A DNA stretch of 64,000 bases from CAIQJJ01 sp049325275 (lineage in GTDB: Bacteria; Chloroflexota; Anaerolineae; Anaerolineales; UBA4823). Below the pieces are notes generated by a model. It saw only the letters and a program-made list of their open reading frames with translations, was not told the origin of the DNA and did no database searches. Each line of letters begins with the position of its first letter. Positions within the stretch are counted from its first letter, which is position 1. The stretch is taken from the NCBI GenBank assembly GCA_049325275.1, contig JBMOLU010000039.1, positions 5,299 through 69,298 of the forward strand. The letters run 5' to 3'. A program made the position numbers and the translations under genes. Shown piece after piece: positions 1 through 8,122 of this stretch.

Positions 1-783
1 ACACGTGCCAGTTCTCGCATCGACCATCCGGTTCAGGCCGTTTTGACGCTCGAACGTACCGGCTTCCTGACGCAGATCGATTGGAAGAAGCTCGAAAAAT
101 GCCTTGTAGGCTGCGGTGCGGAGGTCGAAGTCATCTTCCGGGCCAATGTCGGCGACTATATCGCTTCCCGGACGCCTGTATTGGAAGTCAAAGCTCTAGA
201 GCCTCATGAGGCCAGGCAGTTGGCCGGGCGTTTGGGTGCTGCCTTGACCGTGGAGAAAGTACGCACCGTTCGCCAGGATGCCGATTACGGCCTCAAGCAG
301 TTGGAAATGATTGCGTGGACCGATTCGTCAACTGCCCGGCACAATCCTGAAGTCGGTTTGTTGGCCGTCAACGCGTTGCGCGATCTGCTGTCTCGTTGGG
401 CCAGGGAAATGCCAGAAGGAAAAAAGGAAGACGGGTTGTTGCCGGTCGTCTATGCCGAAGATTCGGCCGCCGAAGTCTTGAACGTGTACGAGTCGTTGTT
501 TGTGGTAGCTGCCGAAAGCCAGCAGCACCAGATCGCTGCCGCGCTCGCTTCCAGTCTGGCGGCTGGTTATCCGCACCTGTCACCCACCCTGCAAAGCCAT
601 GCCGATCGGGTGGTCTGCTGCGCCATTGCAACCTTGCGGAAACAGACGTTTACGCACGAACTGGCCGTTGCCCTGGCAGATTTGGTCGCAGCCTTGCAAG
701 ATGCCGAGCGTGCCGGCACGGCCGCTGCGTTACGCAGCGCACGCGAGGAACTGGCCGCTTCGCTGGGCCATCTGAAACATTGA
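1..783 (+). CDS. DUF2254-like membrane protein, C-terminal part (5' end outside window)
   Basis: The reading frame is open from base 1, so the gene is cut by the window edge; a TTG at 43 is only an internal candidate start. The C-terminal region carries a stretch of the type DYGLKQLEMIAWTDSS...NPEVGLLAVNALRDLL, which resembles the conserved cytosolic part of DUF2254 proteins (R-x-DP-x-FGLRQLVDIA...NDPTTA). No membrane segment lies in the visible part; in the family these are N-terminal, hence off the window. Function unknown. The family match is from memory and moderately sure. Confidence 0.6.
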   Translation, partial: TRASSRIDHPVQAVLTLERTGFLTQIDWKKLEKCLVGCGAEVEVIFRANVGDYIASRTPVLEVKALEPHEARQLAGRLGAALTVEKVRTVRQDADYGLKQLEMIAWTDSSTARHNPEVGLLAVNALRDLLSRWAREMPEGKKEDGLLPVVYAEDSAAEVLNVYESLFVVAAESQQHQIAAALASSLAAGYPHLSPTLQSHADRVVCCAIATLRKQTFTHELAVALADLVAALQDAERAGTAAALRSAREELAASLGHLKH

Positions 784-908
784 TCCGGGCGCCGGCGCTA
801 TAGGAGCGCGCGCCGCATGTCGAACAAGAAATAATTCGCCCGTTTTCGACAAAAAGGGCAAGTGCCCGTTGGAGACGGAAGAGCCTCAAACAAAGAAAGG
901 ATTTCAAA

Positions 909-1256
909 ATGACACACGAACGTGATGAAAACGGTAGTTTTGGCTCGTTTGTATTGGGCCTCTCGCTGGGCGCCGGCGTTGGCGCCGTTATCGCACTCTT
1001 GAAGGCTCCCCGCGCCGGGGATGAGATGCGCCAACAGATGCAGTATGTCCTCGGCGAAATGCGTAAAGAGGCCATGAGCGTGGCAGGCGTTGTCAATACC
1101 CATTTGCAAGAAGCAAAAGGCGAGCTTACACAACACCTGGCAGATATTAAGACGGAAAGCCAGTCCGCCTTGCAAGAGAGCAAACGCCTGCTAACAGAAA
1201 CCATGCAGGAAGGTGAGAACCAGGCACAGCCAAGCCCGCCGGAAAGCGTTGCATAG
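909..1256 (+). CDS. YtxH domain-containing protein
   Basis: This 115-residue protein has one N-terminal hydrophobic Gly/Ala-rich segment (about residues 11-28, FVLGLSLGAGVGAVIALLKAP) followed by APRAGDEMRQQM and a long amphipathic helix rich in Glu, Gln and Lys, the typical architecture of YtxH/gas-vesicle-like stress proteins. The ATG is preceded by AAAGGA at a good distance. The role is unknown; family members are often general-stress-induced and membrane-anchored. It sits among other stress genes (ChaB, PRC-barrel, Hsp20). Confidence 0.75.
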   Translation: MTHERDENGSFGSFVLGLSLGAGVGAVIALLKAPRAGDEMRQQMQYVLGEMRKEAMSVAGVVNTHLQEAKGELTQHLADIKTESQSALQESKRLLTETMQEGENQAQPSPPESVA

Positions 1257-1352
1257 CCCGTGCCGGGGAAGTAAGTGGATTGGGGGGCGCGTGCCACAGG
1301 CCTGGTTGCACCGCCCCTCACAAAACGGCTGTCTTTCTGCCCGCCTGCCCGG

Positions 1353-1394
1353 CGATTCTGTGTAGAAAAAACACAGAATCGAGCACGGGTTCGG
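1353..1394 (+). repeat. Perfect hairpin with conserved tail upstream of chaB (copy 1 of 2)
   Basis: An 11-bp perfect inverted repeat (CGATTCTGTGT at 1353-1363 and ACACAGAATCG at 1371-1381, loop AGAAAAA) is followed by GAGCACGGGTTCGG. A related sequence occurs at 24054-24095 upstream of the glycan cluster: TTCTGTGTA-AAAA...CACAG-ATC-AG-ACGGG-TTCGG, with a shifted stem. Both lie in the leader of a gene on the same strand. It may be a regulatory RNA hairpin, a weak terminator or a small mobile hairpin; the sequence does not decide. Confidence 0.55.
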
Positions 1395-1428
1395 AAAGAG
1401 AGCCGGAAAGCTCAAGAAAGGAAAGGCC

Positions 1429-1662
1429 ATGCCTTATCAAAACAACGCCGACTTGCCCGAAAGCGTCCGGAACGTGCTGCCTGAGCACGCCCAGGATATC
1501 TATCGCGAGGCCTTCAACAGCGCTTGGGACCAGTACGCCGACCCCGAAAAACGCCGCGGCGACGATTCGCGCGAAGCGACGGCCCACCAGGTGGCTTGGG
1601 CGGCGGTCAAGAACAAGTACGAGAAAGGCAATGATGGGGACTGGGTCCCTAAAGAAGGCTGA
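1429..1662 (+). CDS. chaB: ChaB family protein
   Basis: The 77-residue protein matches the small ChaB family over its full length: MPYQNNADLPESVRNVLPEHAQDIYREAFNSAW, the central REATAHQVAWAAVKNKYEK and the C-terminal DGDWVPK. ChaB was named as a putative regulator of the ChaA cation/proton antiporter in E. coli, but its molecular role is unclear and no chaA is visible here. A purine-rich AGGAAAGG precedes the ATG. The stop overlaps the ribosome-binding site of the AI-2E-type permease, suggesting co-transcription. Confidence 0.85.
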   Translation: MPYQNNADLPESVRNVLPEHAQDIYREAFNSAWDQYADPEKRRGDDSREATAHQVAWAAVKNKYEKGNDGDWVPKEG

Positions 1663-1671
1663 GGAGCGCCA

Positions 1672-2748
1672 GTGAACACACCCCATAACGTCTCTCACTC
1701 GATCTCGCAGCGCCCCTGGCTGTGGGCGGTTACCGCCGGAACGATGGCCCTGGTTGCAGCCGTCGTCATGCTGGCGCTTGCGTGGCTGCTGCGGCGGCCA
1801 TTGGCGCTGCTCTTTCTCGGCTTGACTCTTGCCGCTGCTTTCTCCCCGCTGGTGGCCTGGCTCCGCCGGCGCTGGTTCTCGCACCGGGTCGCCACGATCG
1901 TCGTTTATGTGGCTTTTGTGCTTCTCCTGGTTGGGGTGGGTGCTATCCTGGTGCCCATGGCAATCGAGCAAATCGAGCGCTTTACCGAACGCGTCCCGGC
2001 TTACCTGCAAAGGTTGGACGAGTGGCTCCGCCAGCGCGGCGGCGTGATGGATGGTTTTTCTTACGAGCAGGTGCTGCCGCAGTTGTTTGCCGCCTCCTCG
2101 CAGATCGCCTCATGGCCCTTGCAGTTTTCGTCTACCTTGGTCGATGCGCTGCTGGTGATCTTCATCTCGCTTTATGCCCTGCTGCTGGCGCCGCAACTAC
2201 AAGAGGACCTGCTTTCGCTCCTGCCGGCGGCGCGCCAGGACAAAGCAAAGCGTATCCTTGAAGATATGACGCATGCCATGGGGGGGTATATCCGTGCGGC
2301 CAGTATCTCCGGCGCAATCTTGGGCCTGGGTATCTACATTTTGCTCGTGTTGTTGGGCATTAACTTCGCGTTGGGCTTCGCCTTGCTGGCGGGTGTGGCC
2401 GAATTTATCCCGTTCGTGGGGCCTTTTGTGTCCGGCGCTTTCATCGTGACTGTTGTCTTTCTCGAATCACCCACCAAGGCGCTGATCGCCCTGGTGGCCA
2501 TGCTAATTTTTCAACAGGTTCAAAGCAACCTGATTTCGCCCAATATCATTCACCCCTACACCTGTATTTCGCCCGTGGTCACCCTGTTCATCGTCGTTGC
2601 CGGTGGGACCACGGGCGGTGTGCTGGGGGCGCTTATAGCCGTGCCACTCTACGCAGCCTTCCGCGTCGTGCTAATGAAGATCATCTTCCCGGCCATCCGG
2701 CGTTACACGGGCGCCGAGCCGGTCGAAGATTCGGAAGAAGGTTGCTGA
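1672..2748 (+). CDS. AI-2E family transporter (PerM-type permease)
   Basis: The 358-residue integral membrane protein starts at GTG with GAGGAG overlapping the chaB stop. It has the AI-2E/PerM layout: two to three N-terminal helices, a soluble amphipathic middle region (EQIERFTERVPAYLQRLDEWL), then a cluster of helices containing the conserved GVAEFIPFVGPFV and a QQVQSNLISPNIIHPYTCISPVV stretch. Family members export small molecules or act as Na+/H+ antiporters; AI-2 transport itself should not be assumed. It ends 15 bases before the convergent FMN reductase gene. Confidence 0.88.
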   Translation: MNTPHNVSHSISQRPWLWAVTAGTMALVAAVVMLALAWLLRRPLALLFLGLTLAAAFSPLVAWLRRRWFSHRVATIVVYVAFVLLLVGVGAILVPMAIEQIERFTERVPAYLQRLDEWLRQRGGVMDGFSYEQVLPQLFAASSQIASWPLQFSSTLVDALLVIFISLYALLLAPQLQEDLLSLLPAARQDKAKRILEDMTHAMGGYIRAASISGAILGLGIYILLVLLGINFALGFALLAGVAEFIPFVGPFVSGAFIVTVVFLESPTKALIALVAMLIFQQVQSNLISPNIIHPYTCISPVVTLFIVVAGGTTGGVLGALIAVPLYAAFRVVLMKIIFPAIRRYTGAEPVEDSEEGC

Positions 2749-2762
2749 AGCAGCGCATGCGG

Positions 2763-3341
2763 CTACGCGCCTGCGGACAGGCGCATCGTCCACGAAACCA
2801 ACGCCTCCAGTAGCTGGCGTACGAAGTCGCGCGAGGTTTCGTCGGTCAGGCGCCCGGCAGCGTCGAACTTCTCCTGGGCGCGGGCAACCAGGACCTCCGG
2901 CTGGTTGACCGGCAGCATGTTCGTGTAGACGCACATCAGCCGCAGGTGGGTTTGGGCGCGTATCGTGCCGAAGTTGCCGATCGATGCGCCCATGATGGCC
3001 AGCGGCTTTTGATCGAGGGGCGAATCGTCGGGCGGCCTTGAGGCCCAGTCGATGGCGTTTTTGAGCACGCCCGGCACGGAGAAGTTGTACTCGGGCGTCG
3101 CGATGATCAGCGCGTCTGCCTGACGGATAGCTTCCTTCAGGCGTTTGACCGGCGGCGGCTCGCCCTGGGCGCGTAGGTCTTCATTGTAGAGGGGAATTTC
3201 TCCCAGGCCTTCGTAAATGTTGATTTCCAGCGTGTCAGGGCAAAGTTCCTGGGCAGCGCGCAGCAGGGCGCGGTTGTACGACCCTTCGCGTAAGCTGCCG
3301 GCAATGGCCAGGGCATGAATCTTCGTTTGTATTGCAGCCAT
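2763..3341 (-). CDS. NADPH-dependent FMN reductase family protein
   Basis: The 192-residue flavodoxin-like protein shows the family signature: an N-terminal phosphate-binding loop AGSLREGSYNRALL, then TPEYNFSVPGVLKNAIDWASRP (flavin contact and dimer region) and a GASIGNFG loop. It probably transfers electrons from NAD(P)H to FMN, quinones or dyes in the cytosol. The dodecin gene lies 13 bases upstream on the same strand, and a flavin enzyme next to a flavin-storage protein makes sense. Confidence 0.88.
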   Translation of the reverse strand: MAAIQTKIHALAIAGSLREGSYNRALLRAAQELCPDTLEINIYEGLGEIPLYNEDLRAQGEPPPVKRLKEAIRQADALIIATPEYNFSVPGVLKNAIDWASRPPDDSPLDQKPLAIMGASIGNFGTIRAQTHLRLMCVYTNMLPVNQPEVLVARAQEKFDAAGRLTDETSRDFVRQLLEALVSWTMRLSAGA

Positions 3342-3354
3342 TTCTGTCTCTCCT

Positions 3355-3570
3355 TCAATCCTCGAGTGTGAAACCGATCTGGACGTTCACCTGCCATTCG
3401 AAAACGGCATCTTCTCCCAACACGCCACGAATTTCTTCTATTTTGAACCAGCGCATGTGGCGGATGGTTTCCGACGCCTTGAGAACGGCATGGTTTACGG
3501 CCTCTTCTACCGAGTTCGGCGACGTGCCAGTCAGTTGGATTCGTTTGTAAATACTGTGCTTGGTTGTCAT
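3355..3570 (-). CDS. Dodecin family flavin-binding protein
   Basis: At 71 residues it has dodecin size and pattern: YKRIQLTGTSPNSVEEAVNHAVLKASETIRHMRWFKIEEIRG...FEWQVNVQIGFTLED. The Trp in HMRWF corresponds to the residue that stacks on flavin in dodecins. Dodecins form hollow 12-mers that store or buffer flavins. It lies upstream of the FMN reductase and downstream of the HtrA gene on the minus strand. Confidence 0.9.
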   Translation of the reverse strand: MTTKHSIYKRIQLTGTSPNSVEEAVNHAVLKASETIRHMRWFKIEEIRGVLGEDAVFEWQVNVQIGFTLED

Positions 3571-3592
3571 GGGGCTGTCCTTTGTGGCTTGG

Positions 3593-4816
3593 CTATTCCG
3601 CCGGCCGCGGCGCCAGTTGGACGGGAATTTGTAACCTTTCCCCGTCCCGCAGCACGGATAGCTCGACGGTCGTTCCGGGTTCTTGTTCGGCGATGTACAG
3701 TTGCAAGGCGGTGTAGCTTTCGATGGGCATGCCGTCGGCTTCGACGATCACGTCGCCGCCGCTGGGCACCTGGATGCCGTTCACGCTTTCGATTTCATCT
3801 CCCCCCTGCAAACCGGCTTCATCGGCAGGCCCGCCCGGCACGACTTCGAGCAGGTAGGCCCCCTGTGCTGCCGCCAACCCGTTCGCCTCCTGAATGAGAA
3901 TGTTGACGCTCGTGCCGCGGACGCCGAGCCAGGCCCACTCGTAGCTGCCCTCTTCGATCAACACGGGGACCACGCGCTTTACGATATTGGCCGGGATGCT
4001 GAACCCCACCCCGGCGTTGGTCCCGCTTTGGGTGGCGATTTGGGCGTTGACGCCGATCACCTCCCCATCCAGGTTCAAGAGCGGCCCACCGGAGTTACCG
4101 GGGTTGATGGCCGCGTCGGTCTGGATCGCCAGGGGAATCGAAAACGGCGTTGCACCCGAAGGGATCGTGCGGCCGATGGCGCTGACGATGCCGATCGACA
4201 TGCTGCTGTTCAAGCCGAAGGGATTGCCGATGGCAATTACCCAGTCCCCGGGCATGACGGTTTCGACGTCGCCAATCGGTAGTGGTGCGGCGCTTTCCGG
4301 CAGCATTTCTGCCCGTACGACGGCCAGATCGCTGTCGGGGTCTACGCCGACGACCTCGGCCCTGGCTTGTGCGCCATCGTGAAAGAAGACCATCACCAGG
4401 TCGGCGCCTGCCACGACGTGGTTGTTGGTCACGATATGGCCTGCCGTATCGAAAATGAAGCCCGATCCGGCCCCTGAGCCTCCTCGAAGGCTGTCGACGT
4501 AGATGCTGACGACGCCGGGGCTGACCTGGGTATAAAGCTGGTTCAAATAGCCGTCCGGGTCTTCTGCACCATCCGGGAACGTAAACGGTTCGCTGCGCGG
4601 CGTGCTTTCCGCGGGGGGGGCGGCTGCCGTCGCCGTGGCGTCATGGCCCGGTAAAGCTTCCGGCGTGGCCGTCATGCGGGCCGAGGCAGGCTTGAGATTG
4701 TTCAAAAACCATTGGCTCATCGCCGGAAAAAGGACGATGAACCCGGTAAGTAAGATGATGCTGACGACGACACCGCAACCGCAACCGCCTAAAAAATTTC
4801 TTAAGTTGGTGTTCAT
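3593..4816 (-). CDS. HtrA/DegP-type serine protease with PDZ domain
   Basis: The 407-residue protein has an N-terminal signal anchor (about residues 11-30, GCGVVVSIILLTGFIVLF), a low-complexity linker, a trypsin-like domain and one C-terminal PDZ domain. The catalytic triad is visible as His133 (IVTNNHVV), Asp163 (DSDLAVV) and Ser242 (GNSGGPL). S1C proteases of this kind degrade or refold damaged extracytoplasmic proteins. The PDZ part is marked by LLEVVPGGPADEAGLQGGDEI. Its place next to Hsp20 fits a protein-quality-control role. Confidence 0.93.
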   Translation of the reverse strand: MNTNLRNFLGGCGCGVVVSIILLTGFIVLFPAMSQWFLNNLKPASARMTATPEALPGHDATATAAAPPAESTPRSEPFTFPDGAEDPDGYLNQLYTQVSPGVVSIYVDSLRGGSGAGSGFIFDTAGHIVTNNHVVAGADLVMVFFHDGAQARAEVVGVDPDSDLAVVRAEMLPESAAPLPIGDVETVMPGDWVIAIGNPFGLNSSMSIGIVSAIGRTIPSGATPFSIPLAIQTDAAINPGNSGGPLLNLDGEVIGVNAQIATQSGTNAGVGFSIPANIVKRVVPVLIEEGSYEWAWLGVRGTSVNILIQEANGLAAAQGAYLLEVVPGGPADEAGLQGGDEIESVNGIQVPSGGDVIVEADGMPIESYTALQLYIAEQEPGTTVELSVLRDGERLQIPVQLAPRPAE

Positions 4817-4899
4817 AGTTCCTCTCCTGACCTGTATCGAGCGGCACGATCCTCAGCCCACGCCGCTCGATGCTGTTTGAAAAGCAAAGAGCGTAAGAG

Positions 4900-5018
4900 T
4901 CTAAGAGACTGTCTGAAAAGTATCGCCGACATGCGCGACGCACTTCCGTAAGCGGGGATGAGGCCTGTTTCTGGCCGGCAAAGTGCATCACAGCTTGCTT
5001 TTCAGACAGCTCTAAGAG
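4900..5018 (-). mobile_element. MITE-like element, copy 1, with 8-bp target duplication
   Basis: The element proper is 4908-5010 (103 bp). Its ends are inverted repeats: ACTGTCTGAAAAG at 4908-4920 against GCTTTTCAGACAGC at 4997-5010. It is flanked on both sides by the identical octamer TCTAAGAG (4900-4907 and 5011-5018), a convincing target-site duplication. Read on the minus strand it aligns along its length with 32714-32817 and 41180-41279. It encodes no protein, so it would have been moved by a transposase elsewhere. It sits 9 bp after the hsp20 stop codon. Confidence 0.85.
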
Positions 5019-5019
5019 C

Positions 5020-5487
5020 CTAGCCTTTCGAGCCAGCCTTGACCGGGATCTGCCTGGTCTTGGCGCTTTCTGATTTCGGCAGCGTCAGTTTGAGGATGCC
5101 TTCATCGAAGGATGCTTCCACGTTTTCTGCGTCGACGTTTTCAGGTAGCCGGATGGCGCGCTGAAACTTGCCGTAACGCAGTTCTTGGAAATACATGTTT
5201 TCACATTCCTGCTCGTCTTCTTCGCATTTGAACTCCCCTTTGATGTTCAGGATATTGTTATCGCTGATTTGAATGTCGATGTCTTCAGCTTTCAGCCCCG
5301 GCATGGGCGTTCGAACGACGTATTTGCCGTCTTTTTCGTACATGTCGAGCGGCAGGGAAAGCGAAATATCTGCCGATGTGGGGCCATCGCCCAGCAGCCG
5401 GTTGAAATTTTCTTCCAACATCTGATCCATGGCGTCGCGCAGCGAAACCATCTCGCGATAGGGACTCCAACGTACAATTGTCGCCAT
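5020..5487 (-). CDS. Hsp20/alpha-crystallin small heat-shock protein
   Basis: The 155-residue protein has an N-terminal region WSPYREMVSLRDAMDQML, then an alpha-crystallin domain (about residues 45-145) with LPLDMYEKDGKYVVRTPMPGLKAEDIDIQISDN and the typical VEASFDEGILKLTLPK near the C-terminus. It is an ATP-independent holdase that binds unfolding cytosolic proteins. The A-x-x-x-GILKLTLPK signature makes the call secure. Confidence 0.95.
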   Translation of the reverse strand: MATIVRWSPYREMVSLRDAMDQMLEENFNRLLGDGPTSADISLSLPLDMYEKDGKYVVRTPMPGLKAEDIDIQISDNNILNIKGEFKCEEDEQECENMYFQELRYGKFQRAIRLPENVDAENVEASFDEGILKLTLPKSESAKTRQIPVKAGSKG

Positions 5488-5591
5488 TTTTAAGTTTCCT
5501 TTCTTGTGGTTAACATGAGTTCAGCATTCACCCGGCAAGCCAATCTTGGGATACGTGGTGAAGCTGACATGGTTCTGGTAAAGGTATCTTC

Positions 5592-6770
5592 TCAATCCGC
5601 ATACGAAAAGCGGTAAATGGCCGCCACGTCGGCCTCCGGCATCCGCTCGGGTGGCAGGGGGTAAACCTTGCCACCGTTCAGAAGCGTCTGTATCGCTGCC
5701 AGGTCGAGCAGATCGACATCGCCGGCCTGGAATTCGGGGTGGACATCGATCGCCGTCCGCACCTGCGCGTAGGTACCCCAAACCTGCTTTTGGCGCGCCA
5801 CGAAGAGAATCTCTACCTGGCCGTGGTGGGCGGCTGGGACGATCGCCTCCAGCCGGTTGGCAGCCAGTGCATTTCCGGCACCTTGCAAGGCGCGGTAACG
5901 TTCGAGCGCCTGCGGCAGCGCCTGCTGAAAAAACGGTTCCACGAGTTTCCAGGCATGCCGGTGAAGTTCCGCCGGGCGCAGGTCGTCAGGATTCCCCGTC
6001 AGCGGCTCTTCGACCAGATAGCGATACTCGTTTGCTTCCTGGTAAATCGGAAAGAGGTAATCCACACCGGCGAAAACCAGCGGGGCGCGTTCGCCATCAC
6101 GGTTGAGCAGGTCCATAAGGCCGCGATCGAGTTTCTGGAAGTAGCGCAGTAGCCGGTTCTTGGCGGCATCGTCGATCCCGCCGTGGCCGTGAAACATGGC
6201 CTGCCGCTCTCCGGTCTTACCCGGGCCGGCGGTGCCGGTGTGGAACTGGAGCTGCGGCTCCGGGTCGTCGAAACGCAGGGCTTCTTTCAGGCTGGTGGGG
6301 GTGTCCGCCAACTCGACTTCCTCGATATGAAAACGATCCCCAACCAGCAAGCGCGCCTGGTTCTGGCTGAGCGCCAGAAGATAGAACTTGCCGTCCCCGT
6401 TCAGTAACTGCAGCACCGGTTTAAGGTAAAACTTGGGCCCCACGTGCAAGAACTCGTCGAACTGTAGCGGCAGGCGATACGTTTCGAAAAAACCAGGTGT
6501 CACGAAAACGGCCAGCCCGTCGCTTTGATGCTGCCAGAAGTTGCTGTCGGCAAGCAAGCCTTCGGCAGGCGACAGCAGCGCTTCGATGTCGGGGCGTCGC
6601 ATGTCCAGCGCTTCCAGCCGCCCGCTTGCTTCGGCAAGCATGTTTTTCAGGCGGATGGGGTCTTGCTGTTGCGCCTCGCCAACCGGATGGGTCGGGATAT
6701 AGATAGAAACGCAGGTTTTCCCTTCATTTTGTAACAAGGTTTGCAGCTTTTCTAAGTTGATGATCTCCAC
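5592..6770 (-). CDS. baeRF-type (bacterial archaeo-eukaryotic release-factor-like) protein
   Basis: This 392-residue protein starts at GTG with AAAGGA about 10 bases upstream. It resembles baeRF family proteins of the eRF1-fold type: an N-terminal VSIYIPTHP motif, DGLAVFVTPGFFETYRLP, a central FYLLALSQNQARLLVGDRFHIEEVEL segment and a C-terminal release-factor-like region ending with DLLDLAAIQTLLNGGKVYPLPPERMPE. baeRF proteins are thought to act on stalled or hibernating ribosomes, though this is not shown for most. Neighbouring Hsp20 and PRC-barrel genes suggest a stress role. Confidence 0.75.
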   Translation of the reverse strand: MEIINLEKLQTLLQNEGKTCVSIYIPTHPVGEAQQQDPIRLKNMLAEASGRLEALDMRRPDIEALLSPAEGLLADSNFWQHQSDGLAVFVTPGFFETYRLPLQFDEFLHVGPKFYLKPVLQLLNGDGKFYLLALSQNQARLLVGDRFHIEEVELADTPTSLKEALRFDDPEPQLQFHTGTAGPGKTGERQAMFHGHGGIDDAAKNRLLRYFQKLDRGLMDLLNRDGERAPLVFAGVDYLFPIYQEANEYRYLVEEPLTGNPDDLRPAELHRHAWKLVEPFFQQALPQALERYRALQGAGNALAANRLEAIVPAAHHGQVEILFVARQKQVWGTYAQVRTAIDVHPEFQAGDVDLLDLAAIQTLLNGGKVYPLPPERMPEADVAAIYRFSYAD

Positions 6771-7180
6771 GAGCGACGAATCCTTTCGTTATCTTTTTTG
6801 GCTCTCCGGGCTTCGCCGGGAAAAAAATTACGCTAAACCCGGAAGACCCTCTTTTTTTCTCTTTTGCAGCTTCACTTGGTGCCTGGGCTTTTCAAGTGGC
6901 GAAAATCCCCGTGCAACCTGGCTGGTCACCTTAACATAATAAAAAAACGCCCAAAGAACCATGTATCCGGGCATAAGGCCAGGGCATATCTTTCGATATA
7001 TCGAGGTTTGCCCCACGACAATTCAAACGGTGCCGCCAACGCAGCCCAACTTTTTGCAACACAATCCAAACCTGCCATAACCGATTCCGCCTCGAAGAGG
7101 CAAAAGCGTTGTGTAAGAATGAAGACGCCTGCATTCAGCGAAGTCGCAGTGGACATGAGCGCGTAGCAAAGGAGCTAGAG
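6771..7180. other. Divergent intergenic region between baeRF and PRC-barrel genes
   Basis: These 410 bases separate divergently transcribed genes and should hold both promoters. They are visibly more AT-rich than the surroundings (poly-A and poly-T runs at about 6822-6860 and 6936-6950). A 12-bp perfect palindrome TCGATATATCGA lies at 6993-7004. Short frames present here have no recognisable product and poor composition. No clean -35/-10 pair was recognised. Confidence 0.5.
6993..7004. promoter_or_regulatory. Candidate operator palindrome
   Basis: TCGATATATCGA is a perfect 12-bp palindrome, extended with one mismatch pair to CTTTCGATATATCGAGGT-like arms, about 180 bases upstream of the PRC-barrel start. 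It could bind a dimeric regulator, but a 12-bp palindrome can also arise by chance in AT-rich DNA. Confidence 0.3.
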
Positions 7181-8032
7181 ATGAGTGTCTACGAATTGAG
7201 TGCCAAAGAGATTTACGACAGTTATGCGCGCAACAATCCTCCCGCGGTCCTGCTCGCACAAGGACGCGACGGATTGGCCGCACGTTTACAGGTTGAAGAA
7301 GGGTTGACCGACAAGGAAGCTTACTACGCCGCGGACCAAATGTTGACCTTTGCCCAAAACCGAAAGGAGCTTTTTATGGAATTCAAAGAAGGTGCAGATA
7401 TCTATACGATGGATGGCGACAAAGTCGGTGAAGTCAGCCGCGTCGTCATTGAACCGGACACAAAAGAGATCACACACGTGATCGTTCAGAAGGGCTTCCT
7501 CTTTACGGAGGATAAAGTGGTGCCCATCGACGCCATCCAACGCGCCAGCGAAGACCGTGTGGTCTTACGCCAGGACGTCGAGGATCTCGATCAATTCCAG
7601 GATTTCGAAGAAACGTATTACATGTATGCCGATGCCGAACGCGAGCCTTTCCCGGCGATGAGGCGCCCGGTGCCGGCCTTGTATTGGTACCCCCCGGTGG
7701 GGGTGTGGGGCATGCCCGGTGGGCCGGCCTATTACGGTTCGCGTGTTTACAGCTCCGTAAAGGAAGAAAACATCCCTGAGGGCACGGTGGCCCTGGAAGA
7801 AGGCGCACGCGTGATCAGCAGCGATGGCGAACACGTCGGTGATATCGAACGCGTTTACACCGAGCCCTCTGCCGACCGGGCCACGCACGTCCTGATCTCC
7901 AAAGGGCTGATCATGAAAGAGAGGAAGATCATCCCTACCCAGTGGATGACCAACATCATGGAAGGAGAAATCCACCTTTCCGTTGATTCCGAACTGGTGG
8001 GGAACTTGCCTGAGTACGTTAACCAGGCCTGA
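7181..8032 (+). CDS. PRC-barrel domain protein with two PRC barrels
   Basis: I place the start at ATG 7181, preceded by AAAGGA at 7168-7173, giving 283 residues. The first 60 residues are helical and unassigned. A PRC barrel follows (KEGADIYTMDGDKVGEVSRVVIEPDTKEITHVIV), then an aromatic/proline linker, then a second barrel (ALEEGARVISSDGEHVGDIERVYTEPSADRATHVLIS). PRC barrels bind proteins or RNA in ribosome maturation and photosynthetic reaction centres; here the role is unknown. An in-frame ATG at 7376 has a stronger AAAGGAG site, so a shorter form beginning just before barrel 1 is possible. Confidence 0.82.
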   Translation: MSVYELSAKEIYDSYARNNPPAVLLAQGRDGLAARLQVEEGLTDKEAYYAADQMLTFAQNRKELFMEFKEGADIYTMDGDKVGEVSRVVIEPDTKEITHVIVQKGFLFTEDKVVPIDAIQRASEDRVVLRQDVEDLDQFQDFEETYYMYADAEREPFPAMRRPVPALYWYPPVGVWGMPGGPAYYGSRVYSSVKEENIPEGTVALEEGARVISSDGEHVGDIERVYTEPSADRATHVLISKGLIMKERKIIPTQWMTNIMEGEIHLSVDSELVGNLPEYVNQA

Positions 8033-8122
8033 TCTCACCAATTCAACGAGAGGAAGAACCCCAGCGCACTTGTGTGGCGTTCCCGCGCAAGTGCGCTGCC
8101 GGGCAGGAAGGAGGACACGCAC

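Noticed and set aside
7109..7180. Longer N-terminus of the PRC-barrel protein from 7109
   Set aside because: The extra residues (CKNEDACIQRSRSGHERVAKELE) have no counterpart and no ribosome-binding site, whereas ATG 7181 has AAAGGA.
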